Shown here: positions 45,150-56,696 of the stretch, in pieces | How positions within the stretch are numbered: the stretch's first letter is position 1 | How the letters are laid out: each line of letters starts with the position of its first letter | Source of the DNA: Gerris lacustris | Taxonomy: Eukaryota > Arthropoda > Insecta > Hemiptera > Gerridae | Assembly (NCBI GenBank): GCA_951217055.1 | Contig: OX578277.1 | Coordinates: 62,900,388-62,964,387, forward strand | DNA: 64,000 nt | Reading direction: 5' to 3' | Program-made: the position numbers and the translations under genes | Notes under the pieces: model-generated | What the model was told of the DNA's origin: nothing | Database searches by the model: none | Seen by the model: only the letters and a program-made list of their open reading frames with translations

Positions 45150-46170
45150 GAACATTTTTTCTATGGCCCAGGAGACAGGACTTTTTGCGTATTTTATTTT
45201 TTATTTTTAGTAACAGTAGAAATATGTTTTTTGGGGGGGGGGTGATGAAAATTAAACAATGTCATCAAGTCTACTCTTTGTAATCTTCTCTTTAGTACCT
45301 TTTGTTTGATACCCTACTCAATATTAATAAAAAAAAATCGGTCCGAGACAACTCAGACAAACTTTTTCATATAGGAGTTCATGATTATTTAGCCCAGTGT
45401 TTTCCATTTATTAGTTTTCGTATGTAAATTTAATTATTATTGTGCATTTCATTAAAATTTATCATAAAAATAACTTCTCCCGGGCGGGGAATCGAACCCG
45501 GGCTCTCTCGGTCCGCGTTTTAAGCTTTTTTCTCAGGAACTAGATTTTTCCCGGGAAAACGGCTTATATCGTTGGATTCGTATTTAAATGGACAATATTT
45601 TAGAATTTTTTAATCAAAATCGTCGGAACCGTTTTCGAGAAATAATTTTTTTTCACGTTTTTTCAGAGTTTTTGGTGAGCAGCGCCCCCAAATTTAGAGC
45701 TAAAATTCATTTCTCGATTTCGCCTCGGGGTATGATTTTTCTGAACATGTATGCCAAATTTCGTCAAAATCGGCCCAGTAGTTTAGGCTCCAGGCGTCTG
45801 CACAGACGACAGACGACAGACAGACAGACATTTTTTAAAAACCACTTTTTTGGACTCAGGGGACCTCAAAACGTGTAAATCCATTAAATTCTCAAAATCG
45901 AATTTTCGCGCCATCACAATACTTTCTCTTTATATTATGAGAAAGTAAAAAAAATTATCACGAGACATGAATTCCATTTTGGATTTGAACGATTGATAAT
46001 TTTGAGTTCACTATATTTTTCCTGAGTGCGTTGTAAAAAGACCTTTAATACTTTATGATTTTATCTCATTTCCTTACAAAGTTATTGGTACCGTACAGAG
46101 TGACAGACAAACACAGGCACGAAACTATAAGGGTATATTTTATTTTTTGGTTTTACCAACGAAACTCTAA
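45150..46170 (-). repeat. Family C repeat interrupted by family G
   Basis: 45150-45357 matches the poly(G)-bearing part of C (G11-type run near 45231-45241, 'ctactctttgtaatcttctc'). 45950-46165 matches the part with 'tatttttcctgagtgcgtt', the GAGTGACAGACAAACAC tract and the hairpin (AAGGGTATATTT...ACGAAACTCTAAAA, degraded). The sequence between is family G. Confidence 0.7.
45358..45955 (-). repeat. Family G repeat with terminal hairpin and tRNA-like T arm
   Basis: It ends at the hairpin ACTTTCTCtttatattatGAGAAAGT (45921-45946). About 90 bp inside lies a GACA tract (45801-45830), then CCAAATTTCGTCAAAATCGG (45754-45773). Near the other end, on the minus strand, CCCGGGTTCGATTCCCCGCCCGGG (45481-45504) is a tRNA T-arm/acceptor-like sequence with a B box. 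No A box is evident. The plus frame 45588-45878 lies in the repeat. Confidence 0.7.
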
Positions 46171-46659
46171 AATAGGACATAGATTGATAAATATCAATTT
46201 AAAAAAGGAGAATAAATAAAACGACAAAAATAAACCGTATGTACCAATGAACAAAGTTTCCAAGATTAGAAAACACCAAAACATGTGAATTTGAAGACAT
46301 TTACCTATTTCTTGTAAAGGTCAAGAAAGGGAGATGAAATACTATTAAGCCAAAATTTCTATACAAATTTTTATAATTAAGTTTATTTACAATTTCATTG
46401 CTGATTACTGGTTTGCGTTTTCAAACATTTTTTTTGTCTCTTTTTCTAAAAAAAAGAAAACTTAAGAGCCTGTTATAAATATAAAATCTAATTAAACAAA
46501 TTCATAAATTTATTCATTAAGTGGGTAAAAGATAGCGGAATGGGTATTTTAATAAAAATTCTAATAGGTTTCACCCTCCTAATCTCTCCTTCTTAGTTAA
46601 ACATTCTTCCCCTTTCCAATTCAGTTTTATGTATCAGTTTTACCAAAGTACCGTCTTGA

Positions 46660-46870
46660 GACACCATTCTAGCACTTTCTAAGACCGTTCCCTCGCCCTT
46701 TTTCTTACTAATATTTATCTTTAATCCATGCTTCCATCTCCCCTTCTTTGCAACTTTGGCGTCGTTAGGGATGAAAATTAATCCTTATCCCTCTACAAAC
46801 TCCCTTCTTCCAACTCGAGAATTCAAGCGTTCCTTTCTCCACTGCAATCTCATCTAGAACCTTTAGAAAT
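46660..46870 (-). pseudogene. Possible LINE reverse-transcriptase relic
   Basis: The minus strand translates near 46757-46700 to RWKHGLKINISKKKG, resembling the 'GLKINxxKTK' block downstream of YADD in non-LTR reverse transcriptases. The flanking sequence is of higher GC than its surroundings. No YADD is visible and other frames give different products, so this is weak. Confidence 0.25.
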
Positions 46871-48023
46871 ACAAACATATATAAACGATGTGGTGTGAGG
46901 TTTTAAGTAATCATTCGTCTTATGTAAATTTTTGAGGGTGCGAGCGTTTAGAGAAACTTTATTTCTTCTTTAAAATTTGAATATTTACTATACATATGCT
47001 ACAAAATTTATTAAGATAAAACGAGGAAAAAATACTCGTAATCATTTCAAAGATAAATAAAAGAATAATAAAACAAGTAATAAATTTAATCTGCGATAGA
47101 AAAATAGCCAAGAATTAATAATTGTTTAAAGATAAGTGATAAGAAATATAATACATTTTTATTCTTAAATAATAAGTTATATTGTAGCTGCTTTAAACAA
47201 ATTTACTGCTAATGACTGCAATGTAACTATATGTATTTCTAAATTTATGAAATTTAAAGTTTCATCCATCAAATAAAGGTAGGCTTGGATTGGTAATATT
47301 AAATTCATGTATACTAGGGTTACTTAATTTTTTCATTTAAACAAAATTGTTTGGATTTTAATTCAGTTTGATTTTGTCAGAATAACAAAAGACATTTTGC
47401 TAATGATATCCAAATATTTATCTCCCAATTTTTTGAAGTCGTTAAAATTCTATTTTGTAAATTAGAGGAAAACTCAAAGAACCTATGTTTTGGTTAATTT
47501 ATTTTACTATCCTAATGTTAAAATAAATAGTACCGATAATATTATTGAAAAACAAATCTTTACATTTTATGTAACTATTCATAATATAATTTGTGAATGC
47601 TATATAATAGGGCTTGACACACCTGCACCTTAACACAAGCCAAGCACTTTAAGGTTTAAGAGTAAAGACGCAAAATGTACGTGATATGTATTGGGCTGTT
47701 AGTCGTCACAGGTACGACCAAGACATAGGGTAAACATAATTAGCACTGAAATGTTGGCAAGAACACGTTCTGTATTTTGTAGCATCTATCCATTACACCT
47801 TTAAAAGGAATATACCATTAATCCGCAATGTTTAGCCATTTTAAATGAAATATTACTTATTTATTTCGTTGAGAATGTGAATTTGACATTTTGTATCAAG
47901 AGATTTTGGAATGGAGGGAATGTAGGTTAGCTTAACTGAACAGTTATCGATTGAAGCTATTAAAGAAAAGGTTTGATGTATTCACATTGAGTAACCCATT
48001 TGTATGCAACGAGGTTAGATAGC

Positions 48024-48360
48024 TTACCAGTCTAGTTCTAACAGACCCAAAAGGCATTTTCCTGAGAGGCTCTTACCAGTCATATTGGATATTTCTTGGC
48101 AAAAGGGAAGTAATTTCCTTACAGAGTATTGATGTCGATGGAAAATAGGCTTGCTTTCTAATCTAATCAGAGTGATGCCAAAAAGGGCTCTTTGTAAACC
48201 AAAGGCAAATGGGATTAAAATAATTAAATCTAAACCGAGGGTTAGGATATACCTGGCTTCTGTTCTCAAATCTCACATTGTCGATGGAAGAGTCTTTAAC
48301 CAAATCTTTGCAAGAAAGGATGGCCTAAAAGATCAGGAAAGAAAAGCTTGTACAATATAA
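48024..48360. other. Unassigned overlapping frames in a GC-richer patch
   Basis: Minus frame 48024-48269 (81 residues) and plus frame 48151-48360 (69 residues, lysine/arginine-rich: KRALCKPKANGIKIIKSKPR) overlap. Neither is recognised. A host exon or an unrecognised repeat is possible; no splice signals support a choice. Confidence 0.2.
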
Positions 48361-48896
48361 TGTATCTGATTATTGTGATTACTAACATTTTCTGATTTCT
48401 GGTTGTAAAGGTATATATTATTATACTATTAAGGCACGCTAGGTCAGTTCATCCTTAGAAAACAATGAAATTAGTTATCACTAAATTGTTATTCAAAAGA
48501 CGTAAAAGGTAATACTATTGCAAAGGTTCAAAGAAAAATATTTAAACTTTTCTTTACTTTGGCCACGATTCAAGTTTTAGGTTCTCTTCATTATTAGGGA
48601 GAATGGAATGTTTCCATGTGTTCCGTGGAATGTTTTGTGTTTGGTTCGATTTCATCCTCTAGAAATTTCTCCCCTCCCCTTTGCTTTTGAAGATTCTTAT
48701 TTTTTGTACATAAGGGAACCCCGGAGTTTTTCTTTATCATTCTCACAATAAAGAGCTTAATTCAAATCTAACTTCTATAATATTTGAATCCGACTATTGT
48801 AAATGTATCTTTTTTTTTTATTTAGTTCTTATATAGCTTTATGAGCCTTAATCTCACTAAAGAATAATTTTTGTTATGTAAATTAAACTTTCTTAA

Positions 48897-50341
48897 AATA
48901 GACTGCCAATTGGTGTGGCACATAGCTTCCTCGCATCCTATCACGTACTGTATTGATTTTATACTTTTACAAGCCATTATAATCTAATTGTTTCCCCCGT
49001 TTTTTTTTTTTTTTAATCTGTCAAAATTGTTTGGATTTTTTACATAAATTAAAGTATCAATTTTGCAAAAGACAGACGGTTTAAATTAATCTAGGGCTAT
49101 CTGCGGACTACATACAATAAACTATAAAAGTTTCATACAAATCAGATAAATACTTTTGTAGCTATAGGTGTAAACAAATGTATGTTTGTGCGCATGTGGA
49201 AGAGAAACAAATGAGCGTAAAAGGTTAAAACTTATATGGGACCAACAATGAGCTAATTATGACCTACCATCACAAATATTTAACACAACAGTACAGTGCT
49301 AAACTAAAACTTGTAGACTTCGAAAACACACAATTATCGCAAAACCATAAGATTTACACCATACTTAATAGCTTCAACCATGAAGATGAGAATTATTTAA
49401 GCCCGAAATTCGATCTTTCTTACGCCGTTCAAAAGTTAATCGCACAGATCAGAACAACAGGAAATCTAGCTCTAAAGATAAATATACATGGCATATTATA
49501 TAAAATTAATACAATGGAAACATGTACAGTATGTAACATGAATGAAATTGAAACCCTTGGACACATTATGTTAAGATGCCCTATTTACCAACCACAAAGG
49601 AAAGCGTTTATGTCAATGCAACTGACTAGTAGCGAGTGGAGCGAAGATACGAGCTTAGCAATACTCTTAGGAATCGCATCTTCAAAACAAGCACAATTTT
49701 TATTTTATTTGGTTCAAAATATTTTAAAAATAAGGTCATTTATTTTAAATGAATAAAACGTTAGTGTTATTAATTAAGAAAAAAAGAGAGGAAAATTAAA
49801 GAAAATAAATAGATATATATATAAATAATAATAATAAAAAAAATAAATATAGCAGTTGTTATTAATAATTTTGTTTTTAATAGAAATAATTAGTTATTAT
49901 TTGAGTAGTAAATTAATTTCCATTATGAAAGGTATCTTTGTTTTTTGTTTTATTTTCTCTTTCTACTTCTTTCATTTCTTCAGTTTCTTTTTTTAATAAG
50001 ATGTAAAATGTTTATAAATGAACTAAAATGTTAATCTTTAAATTGTAACCCCTTTGTATAAAGCATTAAGCTTTAAAAACAAATAAATATATTATTATTA
50101 TTATTATTATGACCTACCATCCAAATTTCATTAAAATCGGACGTGTAGTTTATAAGATATGTTGGTTCGCAAAAATTGAACGACAGACCGACAGACCGAC
50201 AGACAGACACGGAACCAAAAATTTTCCCTGATGTCTGAAACGGATTTCTGTGCTGGAATTTTTGAAATCCCAGACCTAAAATTTTTTCGTTCTTCAGAAC
50301 GATCACATAGCTTCCGTTACCTTCGGTAAGCTCGGAAGCAA
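48897..50341 (-). repeat. Family A, full copy split by a LINE
   Basis: The far end (GACTGCCAATTGGTGTGGCA, 48900-48919) and the interior run to 49271. They resume at 50106 with CCAAATTTCATTAAAATCGG (50121-50140), the GACAGACCGACAG tract (50182-50210) and the best hairpin in the window, GCTTCCGttACCttcGGTaagctCGGAAGC (50310-50339). Removing the LINE restores a continuous A element of about 600 bp. The minus frame 50073-50306 lies in it. Confidence 0.85.
49272..50105 (+). mobile_element. 5'-truncated LINE with target-site duplication
   Basis: The insertion splits a family A repeat, and ATTATGACCTACCATC flanks it (49256-49271 and 50106-50121). The ATTAT part could also derive from the tail. It contains the last ~160 codons of ORF2 (frame 49259-49756; the first few codons are A repeat). 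The zinc-knuckle-like C89-x2-C92-x9-H102-x4-C107 (CTVCNMNEIETLGHIMLRC) and following CPIYQPQRKAF are typical of the C-terminus of arthropod non-LTR ORF2 proteins. A 3'-UTR with AATAAA-type signals (near 50080) and a tail of (ATT)n at about 50090-50105 follow. The open frame without stops suggests a fairly young insertion. Confidence 0.85.
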
Positions 50342-50435
50342 AATCATTACAGTTGTAAGAAATATAACATAATCAAAAGTCACATTAAATTTGAATTATT
50401 TCAAATAAACTACAATGAAGAATATCATCATTTTT

Positions 50436-50719
50436 ACAAGCTTTTATTTAACTTGCAACGTATGTATGTATATTGTATATGTATGTATGTTCGGGTCAAA
50501 TTTTGCTACTGAATTTTAAAGCAGTTATCCTCAACCGATTGAATTGAAATTTTGCAAACACGTTTAGTTTGGATGACAATGCATGGTTAGCTAAGTGAAG
50601 TCATTCTAAATCCAATATGGCGGGCAGTTCAAGATGGTGAACTAGTTAGTTTTAAGTACGCACTTGATATGGGTATCAAATGACAGGGTTTGCTGAGAAG
50701 AATACGAATAAAAGCTTGT
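50436..50719. mobile_element. Family E MITE (copy 2)
   Basis: Same ends as copy 1 (ACAAGCTTTTAT / ATAAAAGCTTGT), TATGTATG tract at about 50460-50491, CCGATTGAATTGAAATTTTGC (50535-50555) and 'tcattctaaatccaatatgg'. 284 bp, with an 18-bp difference from copy 1 caused by small indels. Confidence 0.75.
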
Positions 50720-50894
50720 GTTTTAAAATATTTCTTTTTATAATCAACTTATATTTTTTTCGTTTTATCAGAAAAAAAATATTCACTCCAAATAAAGTTG
50801 TACTGGAACTAAAATACAATATTATGTGATGTGAAAGTATAAACTCTCTAATTATTTTAAACCTTCCTTTTTTGGAACGAATCCAAACAAAAAC

Positions 50895-50985
50895 GACCAA
50901 AATCACCGTCACAAAATAACCGTCACAAAATCATCGTCACAAAATCACCGTCACGCTAAAACCGTCTCGAAATCTACCGATGACG
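50895..50985. repeat. Short tandem repeat, unit about 15 bp
   Basis: Units based on ACCGTCACAAAATCA repeat four to five times with drift (ACCGTCACAAAATA, ATCGTCACAAAATC, ACCGTCACGCTAAAA), just before family B. It does not code for anything recognisable. Confidence 0.7.
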
Positions 50986-51009
50986 ATAACCTGAGTAAAA
51001 GATCACCAA

Positions 51010-51960
51010 GTTAGTTGAAATTTGGTACACATGTTCATTTTACCAATGCCCAGGCTGAATTCGTTGGAAAACATTATCCACCCAAGCGTTCACGCTCATC
51101 GCTCGCGTAAACGTAAGCTTCAAAAAGACGGGAAAAAATATTATTATGAAAGCCTGTTACTTGACTTGTTTATTTTTGTTATATTTCAAAATGTCACTTG
51201 GTTTTGTAAATATCGAAAATATAATCACGCGGTCTTGTTAAAAGCAAAGTTGATCTGTTCTGACGCTTATTTCAATATATTAGGTATATTATTATAATAC
51301 TGCGTATTTAATCCAAGAAAAAATTCTAAGTTCATCTATTTAATGAGACAAAAAACGTTTTTAAATATTTTTTTTTAGTTAAACGAACACCGACACTGTT
51401 ATGAAGTGATAAAGATCGCTAGATTTATTAAAGTGGACCCAAACGTTTAAAATAAAGAAAAAAAACGTTTTTACCGATATCTTCCGTTCTAACGTATAAC
51501 GATTTTAATAAAACTTCTTACACATTGTCTAAAGTACAATTAAAACAGGCATGTAAAATTTCAACCGGACTCAAGCAGAAGCTTTAGAGTATATTTTATA
51601 ATATTTTAAATTAATAGGCCGGGTAGGTAGGTAGAAAACAGTCCTATTTCAATCCAACATCATAACTATAAACTCATCATGATCAACTATTTTCTTATAT
51701 TCAATATATATTTATTATAGTAAGACGCTTGCTTTAATGATACAAAATAATTATTTTCTTTTAATTTTTCCTTTACTCTTGCTAGATACAAACAGTTCGT
51801 TACTTTTAATTTTGTCTCTTTTCTAACTCCACCATGTATAAGTAGTTAGCAATATATACGTACTTAGCAGTGTGATTTTATAATTTATATTTATTTAAAA
51901 ATGTAAGGAACTTCGTTCCTACCGGGTGCCCCCTGACACCACACGTATTTTTTTCATTGG
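51010..51960 (+). repeat. Family B interspersed repeat
   Basis: TTAGTTGAAATTTGGTACAC (51011-51030), the 'gcccaggctgaattcgttgg' block, an inexact GC core (CACGCTCATCGCTCGCG, 51087-51103), the block at 51480-51560 matching 300-400 in reverse, and the far body to about 51960. It is interrupted at 51125-51310 by about 180 bp not in other copies. The plus frame 51022-51297 lies in it. Confidence 0.7.
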
Positions 51961-52264
51961 TTATTTATCGTGCCTGATAATGAAATGAAGGAATTTTTAA
52001 TATAATAAATTGCCTCTTTACTCCAATTCACAGGGTATTTTATTCTTCAGAATGGCCTGAATGGTGTATAATATTATAATATTGTCCTGACTCAAAAAAT
52101 AAAATTAAAAATTGAAAAATGGAAACGAAACTATTATGGCGTTTCATTTTACCGCTTGGCGTACATGATAGAAAACCTAGTCACAGATTCCTAGAATGAA
52201 ATGAGCCCCGCGAGGAGGGCTGGTTGAAGGTTAGTGTTATATAGATTCGTTTATGGATTTTTAA

Positions 52265-52990
52265 ACTTCTTTTTAGGGTCCTTAGGCAAAACCAAGGACC
52301 CTTATATTTTCCAGCATGTGTCGGTCCATACGTCCGTCTGTCGCCTACTCTCACGGCTAAACCTTCACTTTGAAATTTGGCACATATGTGTATAGTACCT
52401 ACCCTCACATTATAAAAATGTAGCGACTTGAAAAAAATATTTTTCAAAAAAATTGGGGGTAAAAAACTTGGTTTAATAATTGTTTTTTTTTTTTTGAGAC
52501 TGTGTGGTATGTATCATATGAAAGGGTACATCGAGCTGATTAAAAAAATATACAATTTTTTGGTTATAAACTTTGAGAGGGCGAGCTTAGGTGAGTTTAA
52601 AAGGTATGAAAGGTTTCCCCCTCTCTATTACGCTTATGTTAAGTGCAAAAAGTCTGAAGAAATGAGTGAACATTCTTCGGCGAAAAATAAAGATACCACT
52701 TTTTGGAAATTTCATTTTTTTTAAAATGTATTTATGTATTTATAGCCTGGTTCACTGGCAAAAAATACTTTATCAGAAGTTTGTTCATGTGTTTTGAGAA
52801 TACCAGACCCATAGGATAGTTCAAAGTAGGCTTTTTAGCATTTTAAAAAGCACCATCAATATAGGTACTACTATATAAGCCGTTTTCCCTAATTAGAAAC
52901 ATCTAGTTTCCGAGATATTGATGAAAATAAATCTGACTGTTAAAAATCGAAAAAAAGTCGGACCGATTTTTTTACGTATTTTGGACCTCT
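52265..52990 (+). repeat. Family D repeat with perfect terminal hairpin
   Basis: AGGGTCCTTaggcaaaaccAAGGACCCT (52275-52302) has perfect 9-bp arms. Next come a CGGTCC..CGTCCGTCTGTCG tract (52319-52343) and TTGAAATTTGGCACATATG (52370-52388). A long T run (about 52481-52495) and a block shared with 36715-36840 follow. The frames 52181-52447 (minus) and 52428-52724 (plus) lie in it. Confidence 0.7.
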
Positions 52991-53883
52991 ACACTTGGCA
53001 AATGGAGCGTTATTGTTGGTAAGGACTTTAAATTATGTAAATTATATATTTTAATTATGGTTCAATTTTAATCTAATTAAATAATTAATTCGTTTCCTTA
53101 TGCAATAGTGTCGGCATTTATTTTGTTATTTATATACAAATTATATGTTTAGTTTCATTCATCTGAACACTTATTAAATAATTAGTCGACATTGATATTG
53201 AGCCAACATGAGTGCACACTTCATCAGGTTGCAATTAGTAAAATCGTGTTCTGTAAGGCCTGCACTATATGACTTCGAAATCTACATAAACGATGCTAAT
53301 AATGCAAAAACATGAATAAAAGAAAGGTGTAAAAAAGATGGGGTAAAAGGTTTTAAGTACGATTGGATTTGTAGATTGAAATTGAAATATACATCCTATA
53401 CGAATTCTAATGTGATAGTACAAGGAGCGGAAGTTAGTTAAGTCGGGAGTAATTAAGATAACTGCAATACGCGATAATACTGCGACTTTATTACTTATAA
53501 TTTATAACCAACTTTCATTTCTTAGGGGTAAAAAGAGCTAATTAAACTCATTGATTTGTCCTCAAGGGTAAGTTTAGTTCTGCTAGAAAACTAAGATATT
53601 CCTCGAGGCAATTACTAAATGGTTCATTTCTTAATGGGAACTTAGTAAGTAATGGGTCATAATCCCATGATAAACGCTTTACCAAGCAGATGGCCCTAGT
53701 ATCATAACGTTATTATACTGTCCTCGTTCATTAGTTCTAATTGCTCCTCGGGTCCAGTTACAAGATGACCGGCTTTACATAGACTCGTAGCTGTCTAATT
53801 TCATATTTATAGGGCGCCAAGTCTGCTACATTAGCTAAACTCAGTTAAATAAAGTTATAAATAATTAAAACTTTTTAGAGTTG

Positions 53884-53887
<4 letters not shown>
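52991..53887. other. AT-rich sequence, nothing recognised
   Basis: Moderately complex sequence with no shared repeat or long frame noticed. Confidence 0.5.

Positions 53888-53969
<82 letters not shown>
53888..53969. repeat. (TA)n microsatellite
   Basis: About 41 TA units with no interruption. Confidence 0.9.
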
Positions 53970-53974
<5 letters not shown>

Positions 53975-54225
53975 AAACAAAATGGTCAAAATGTGTTGTC
54001 TAATATCACTATCACGAATTATAATTATAATATTCCGGGAATAATGATGCTAATTTAGCTCTATTTTATTGGGCCAATAAAAAATAGATTAAATTATAAC
54101 AACTGATTTCATGAAAATAAAAAATCAGAACGTGAATTTATATAGTTATACGAGATATAGTACGTCAACTAGAGAAGAAGTCTAACGGAATAATTTATTG
54201 TAAAATCAAAAGCTTGAAGTAGAAG

Positions 54226-55092
54226 AGGTGTAGTTCAATAACCAAAACAACGTCTTTTCACAAAATAATTGTATTTGTAACAATTGACCGGTTTCGGCTG
54301 TTCTAAAGCCGTCTTCTTCAGATAATCTACAAACACAGTGACAAACTTAAATGTAATCAGGCCCGCGGTAAGCAAGTGATGCGTTCTGGGCCCGAGAGAC
54401 ACCAAGACCCCTCACCCCTCCAATTGGCAACAATCATCAACCGTTAGTGCATTCATTTAATTACCTACCAGTATATTCTCTCAATACGATGGTTGCACCA
54501 GTAAATATTTAATAAGTATAGTTCAAGGAAAAATGTATGAAATAATAAATATTCGATTAAACGAACATTAGGGAGAGGTTTAACACCGCAATCAGAAATT
54601 AAATCTGTCAACAATGGCGGCCGCTATAACAGCTAAAAGTGAAAAATTTAAAAAAATCAAGATGTCATGGGTCAAAAAAACAAGATGTCATGGGACCTAT
54701 AGTTGTAGATCTTGTAATAACAATTGCCGCTGGTGCAATCTGCTATTAGATATGACTTACCGTTTACCGGTAAAAGTTGTGTCCGCCATCTTTATTTATT
54801 TATTTTTTTTTTTCACTTTTCAAATTTTGTTTAGTACAAAAACGTTTCTCAGGCTTTTTATTAATATAAAGGTTTGTTGAGGTCGACGGCCGACACGCCG
54901 ACCACCTACACTCTATTTAACATTGTCGTCGCGCCTAAAAATTTTGTTGGGCCTAACAACATGTGCGCCAAAACCTCTGCGCCCCTGGGCCGGGGCCCAC
55001 CGGGCCCGTTTATTAAGTAAGCCCTGAATGTAATGGTACATATGATTGTAAATTAAAGTGTGAAGACATTGTTTTGATATTGAACTACACCT
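54226..55092. mobile_element. Terminal-inverted-repeat element, 867 bp
   Basis: AGGTGTAGTTCAATA at 54226 and its complement ending at 55092 bound the element; similarity continues inward with gaps for about 38 bp (CCAAAACAACGTCTT against AAGACATTGTTTTG). Just inside the left end is GACCGGTTTCGGCTgttctaAAGCCG, a phrase common near ends of several transposon types. The interior has two GC-rich blocks (54360-54420 and 54885-55015). The plus frame 54614-54880 gives cysteine-rich CHGTYSCRSCNNNCRWC but no recognised domain. No target duplication was found. Confidence 0.65.
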
Positions 55093-55111
55093 CACACATT
55101 AGAAAATATAT

Positions 55112-56005
55112 AGTTGTTCGTGAAGTCTCACGTAAAAAGAGTTTCGTTGGTATCCTTAACATAAAACTAGTTATATTAAGGAGGAAGGGGGGCGTAAATT
55201 GTTGATGCTTTTTGGCAAAAGGCGTGGAAAATTAAACAAGTAACACGTGATATACATTTTTGTAATCTACTCTTTAATACCTTTAATTAGTTACCCCACA
55301 CAAAATTTCAAAAAAATATTCTTTTTTGTGGTGGGAATTATCCGCCGAATATTGTATTCTCAGTTAATCAGTTAAAATTGCTATTCTAATTTTTCCTATG
55401 GTCTAGCAGACCGCTTGGAATATTTTTTATACTTCTAGTAACTGCAGAAAATTAAACAATTTTCACGTGTTAAAGAGGAAGAGGTTCCTGGTTCAATCCC
55501 CCAGAGGGTCACAACGTTTTTTATCGGTAATAACGAAAAGGTACATTATTCTGAAGTTTGATCTGATTCCCAGTAAATCAGATCAAATTGCAAATCTTAT
55601 TTTTTCTATGGCCCACCAGACCGCACATTTTGCATATTTTTAGTATCAGCGGAAATACGATTTTAGGGGGGGGGGGACACGCAAAATCCGATGTTTTTGA
55701 CCAATGGTGCCGAAAATTATTTACTTTCCCTAAGTGGTATATATTTTTTTAATCTACTCTTCAATACCTTTCATTTGATACCCCACTCAAAATAAAAATA
55801 AAAATATTTTTTTCGCATGGCGTGAGTTATCCGGCTATATTTTTCCTGTGTGTGCGTCAAAACGATCTTTAATATTGGAAAGTTTTATGTTTTTATCTCT
55901 TTTTATTCAAAAGTTATTGGAACCGTACAGAGTGACAGACAGACACATGAACGAAACTATAAGGGTTTCTTTTTTTTTTTTTTTACTAACGAAACCCTAA
56001 AAACA
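55112..56005 (-). repeat. Family C repeat, long copy
   Basis: Ends in the hairpin (AAGGGTTTC...ACGAAACCCTA, 55968-56000) preceded by GACAGACAGACAC (55934-55946) and the block 'acgatctttaatattggaaag'. It has a G run at about 55664-55675 and, near 55483-55510, a tRNA-like B box (TGGTTCAATCCCCCAG). The plus frame 55850-56032 lies in it. Confidence 0.75.
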
Positions 56006-56099
56006 CAGTCAAGGATCAAAAGCTTGAAGTAACAAGCCGTAATAAAAAGTACCCACTATAATGTAATAAGATATGATTTATTTTATAAACAATTATAAT

Positions 56100-56640
56100 C
56101 TAATATATAAGAAAAGTACCAATTTATGTGTCACATAGCTCTATTGCGTCCAATCGAGTACTTTTTAACTTTTATACAACAAATTATGCATCTATACATA
56201 CATATTGTCTTATTTATTTAATTCCCCCTCCCCTTTTTTTAAATCTGTCAACATTTTATTTTTGCTTCCAAGCATTCTGAATAACGAACATTTTCTTATA
56301 TTTCCTATTTCCAAAATGCCAACACGGAAATGAAATTTGATCATAATTCGCCCATTGTTGGTCCTATATGTAAGAAAATATCAAACTTTTGTTCCCATTT
56401 CTTTCTCTTCCACATGCGCACAAATATACATTTAACATTTAAGTAATACACTTCAAAGGTATACTCAACTTATTTTTAAAATGTGCTACACTAATTGACA
56501 GACTATTTTAAATGACTGATAGTATCAATTTAGAAAATTAAAATAGTGCAGGTGGTTGAAATTAATCTGGGTCTATAAGTGGCTACTTTGGAATGATCAC
56601 AATGCTCCTGCTACCTTCTGTAAGCTCGGAAGCAGAATAG
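56100..56640. repeat. Family A fragments, mixed orientation
   Basis: An A far end in reverse (56115-56165), then an interior in forward orientation with TCTTCCACATGCGCACAAATA (56405-56425), a forward far end ('ctacactaattgacagac', 56485-56505), and a reverse hairpin side ending CTTCTGTAAGCTCGGAAGC (56615-56633). Confidence 0.65.
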
Positions 56641-56696
56641 AATAACCACAAAGTACATATTTCACGCACATAAATTAATATTTCAAAGTTTGGGTT

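Larger units (their letters stand above)
46171..48896. other. AT-rich sequence with two weak features
   Basis: Apart from the possible reverse-transcriptase relic near 46660-46870 and overlapping unassigned frames at 48024-48360, nothing was recognised. Confidence 0.45.

Noticed and set aside
50188..50212. GACA tracts considered as simple telomere-like or satellite repeats
   Set aside because: They are short (4-8 units) and always in the same position within interspersed families, so they are element parts and not arrays.
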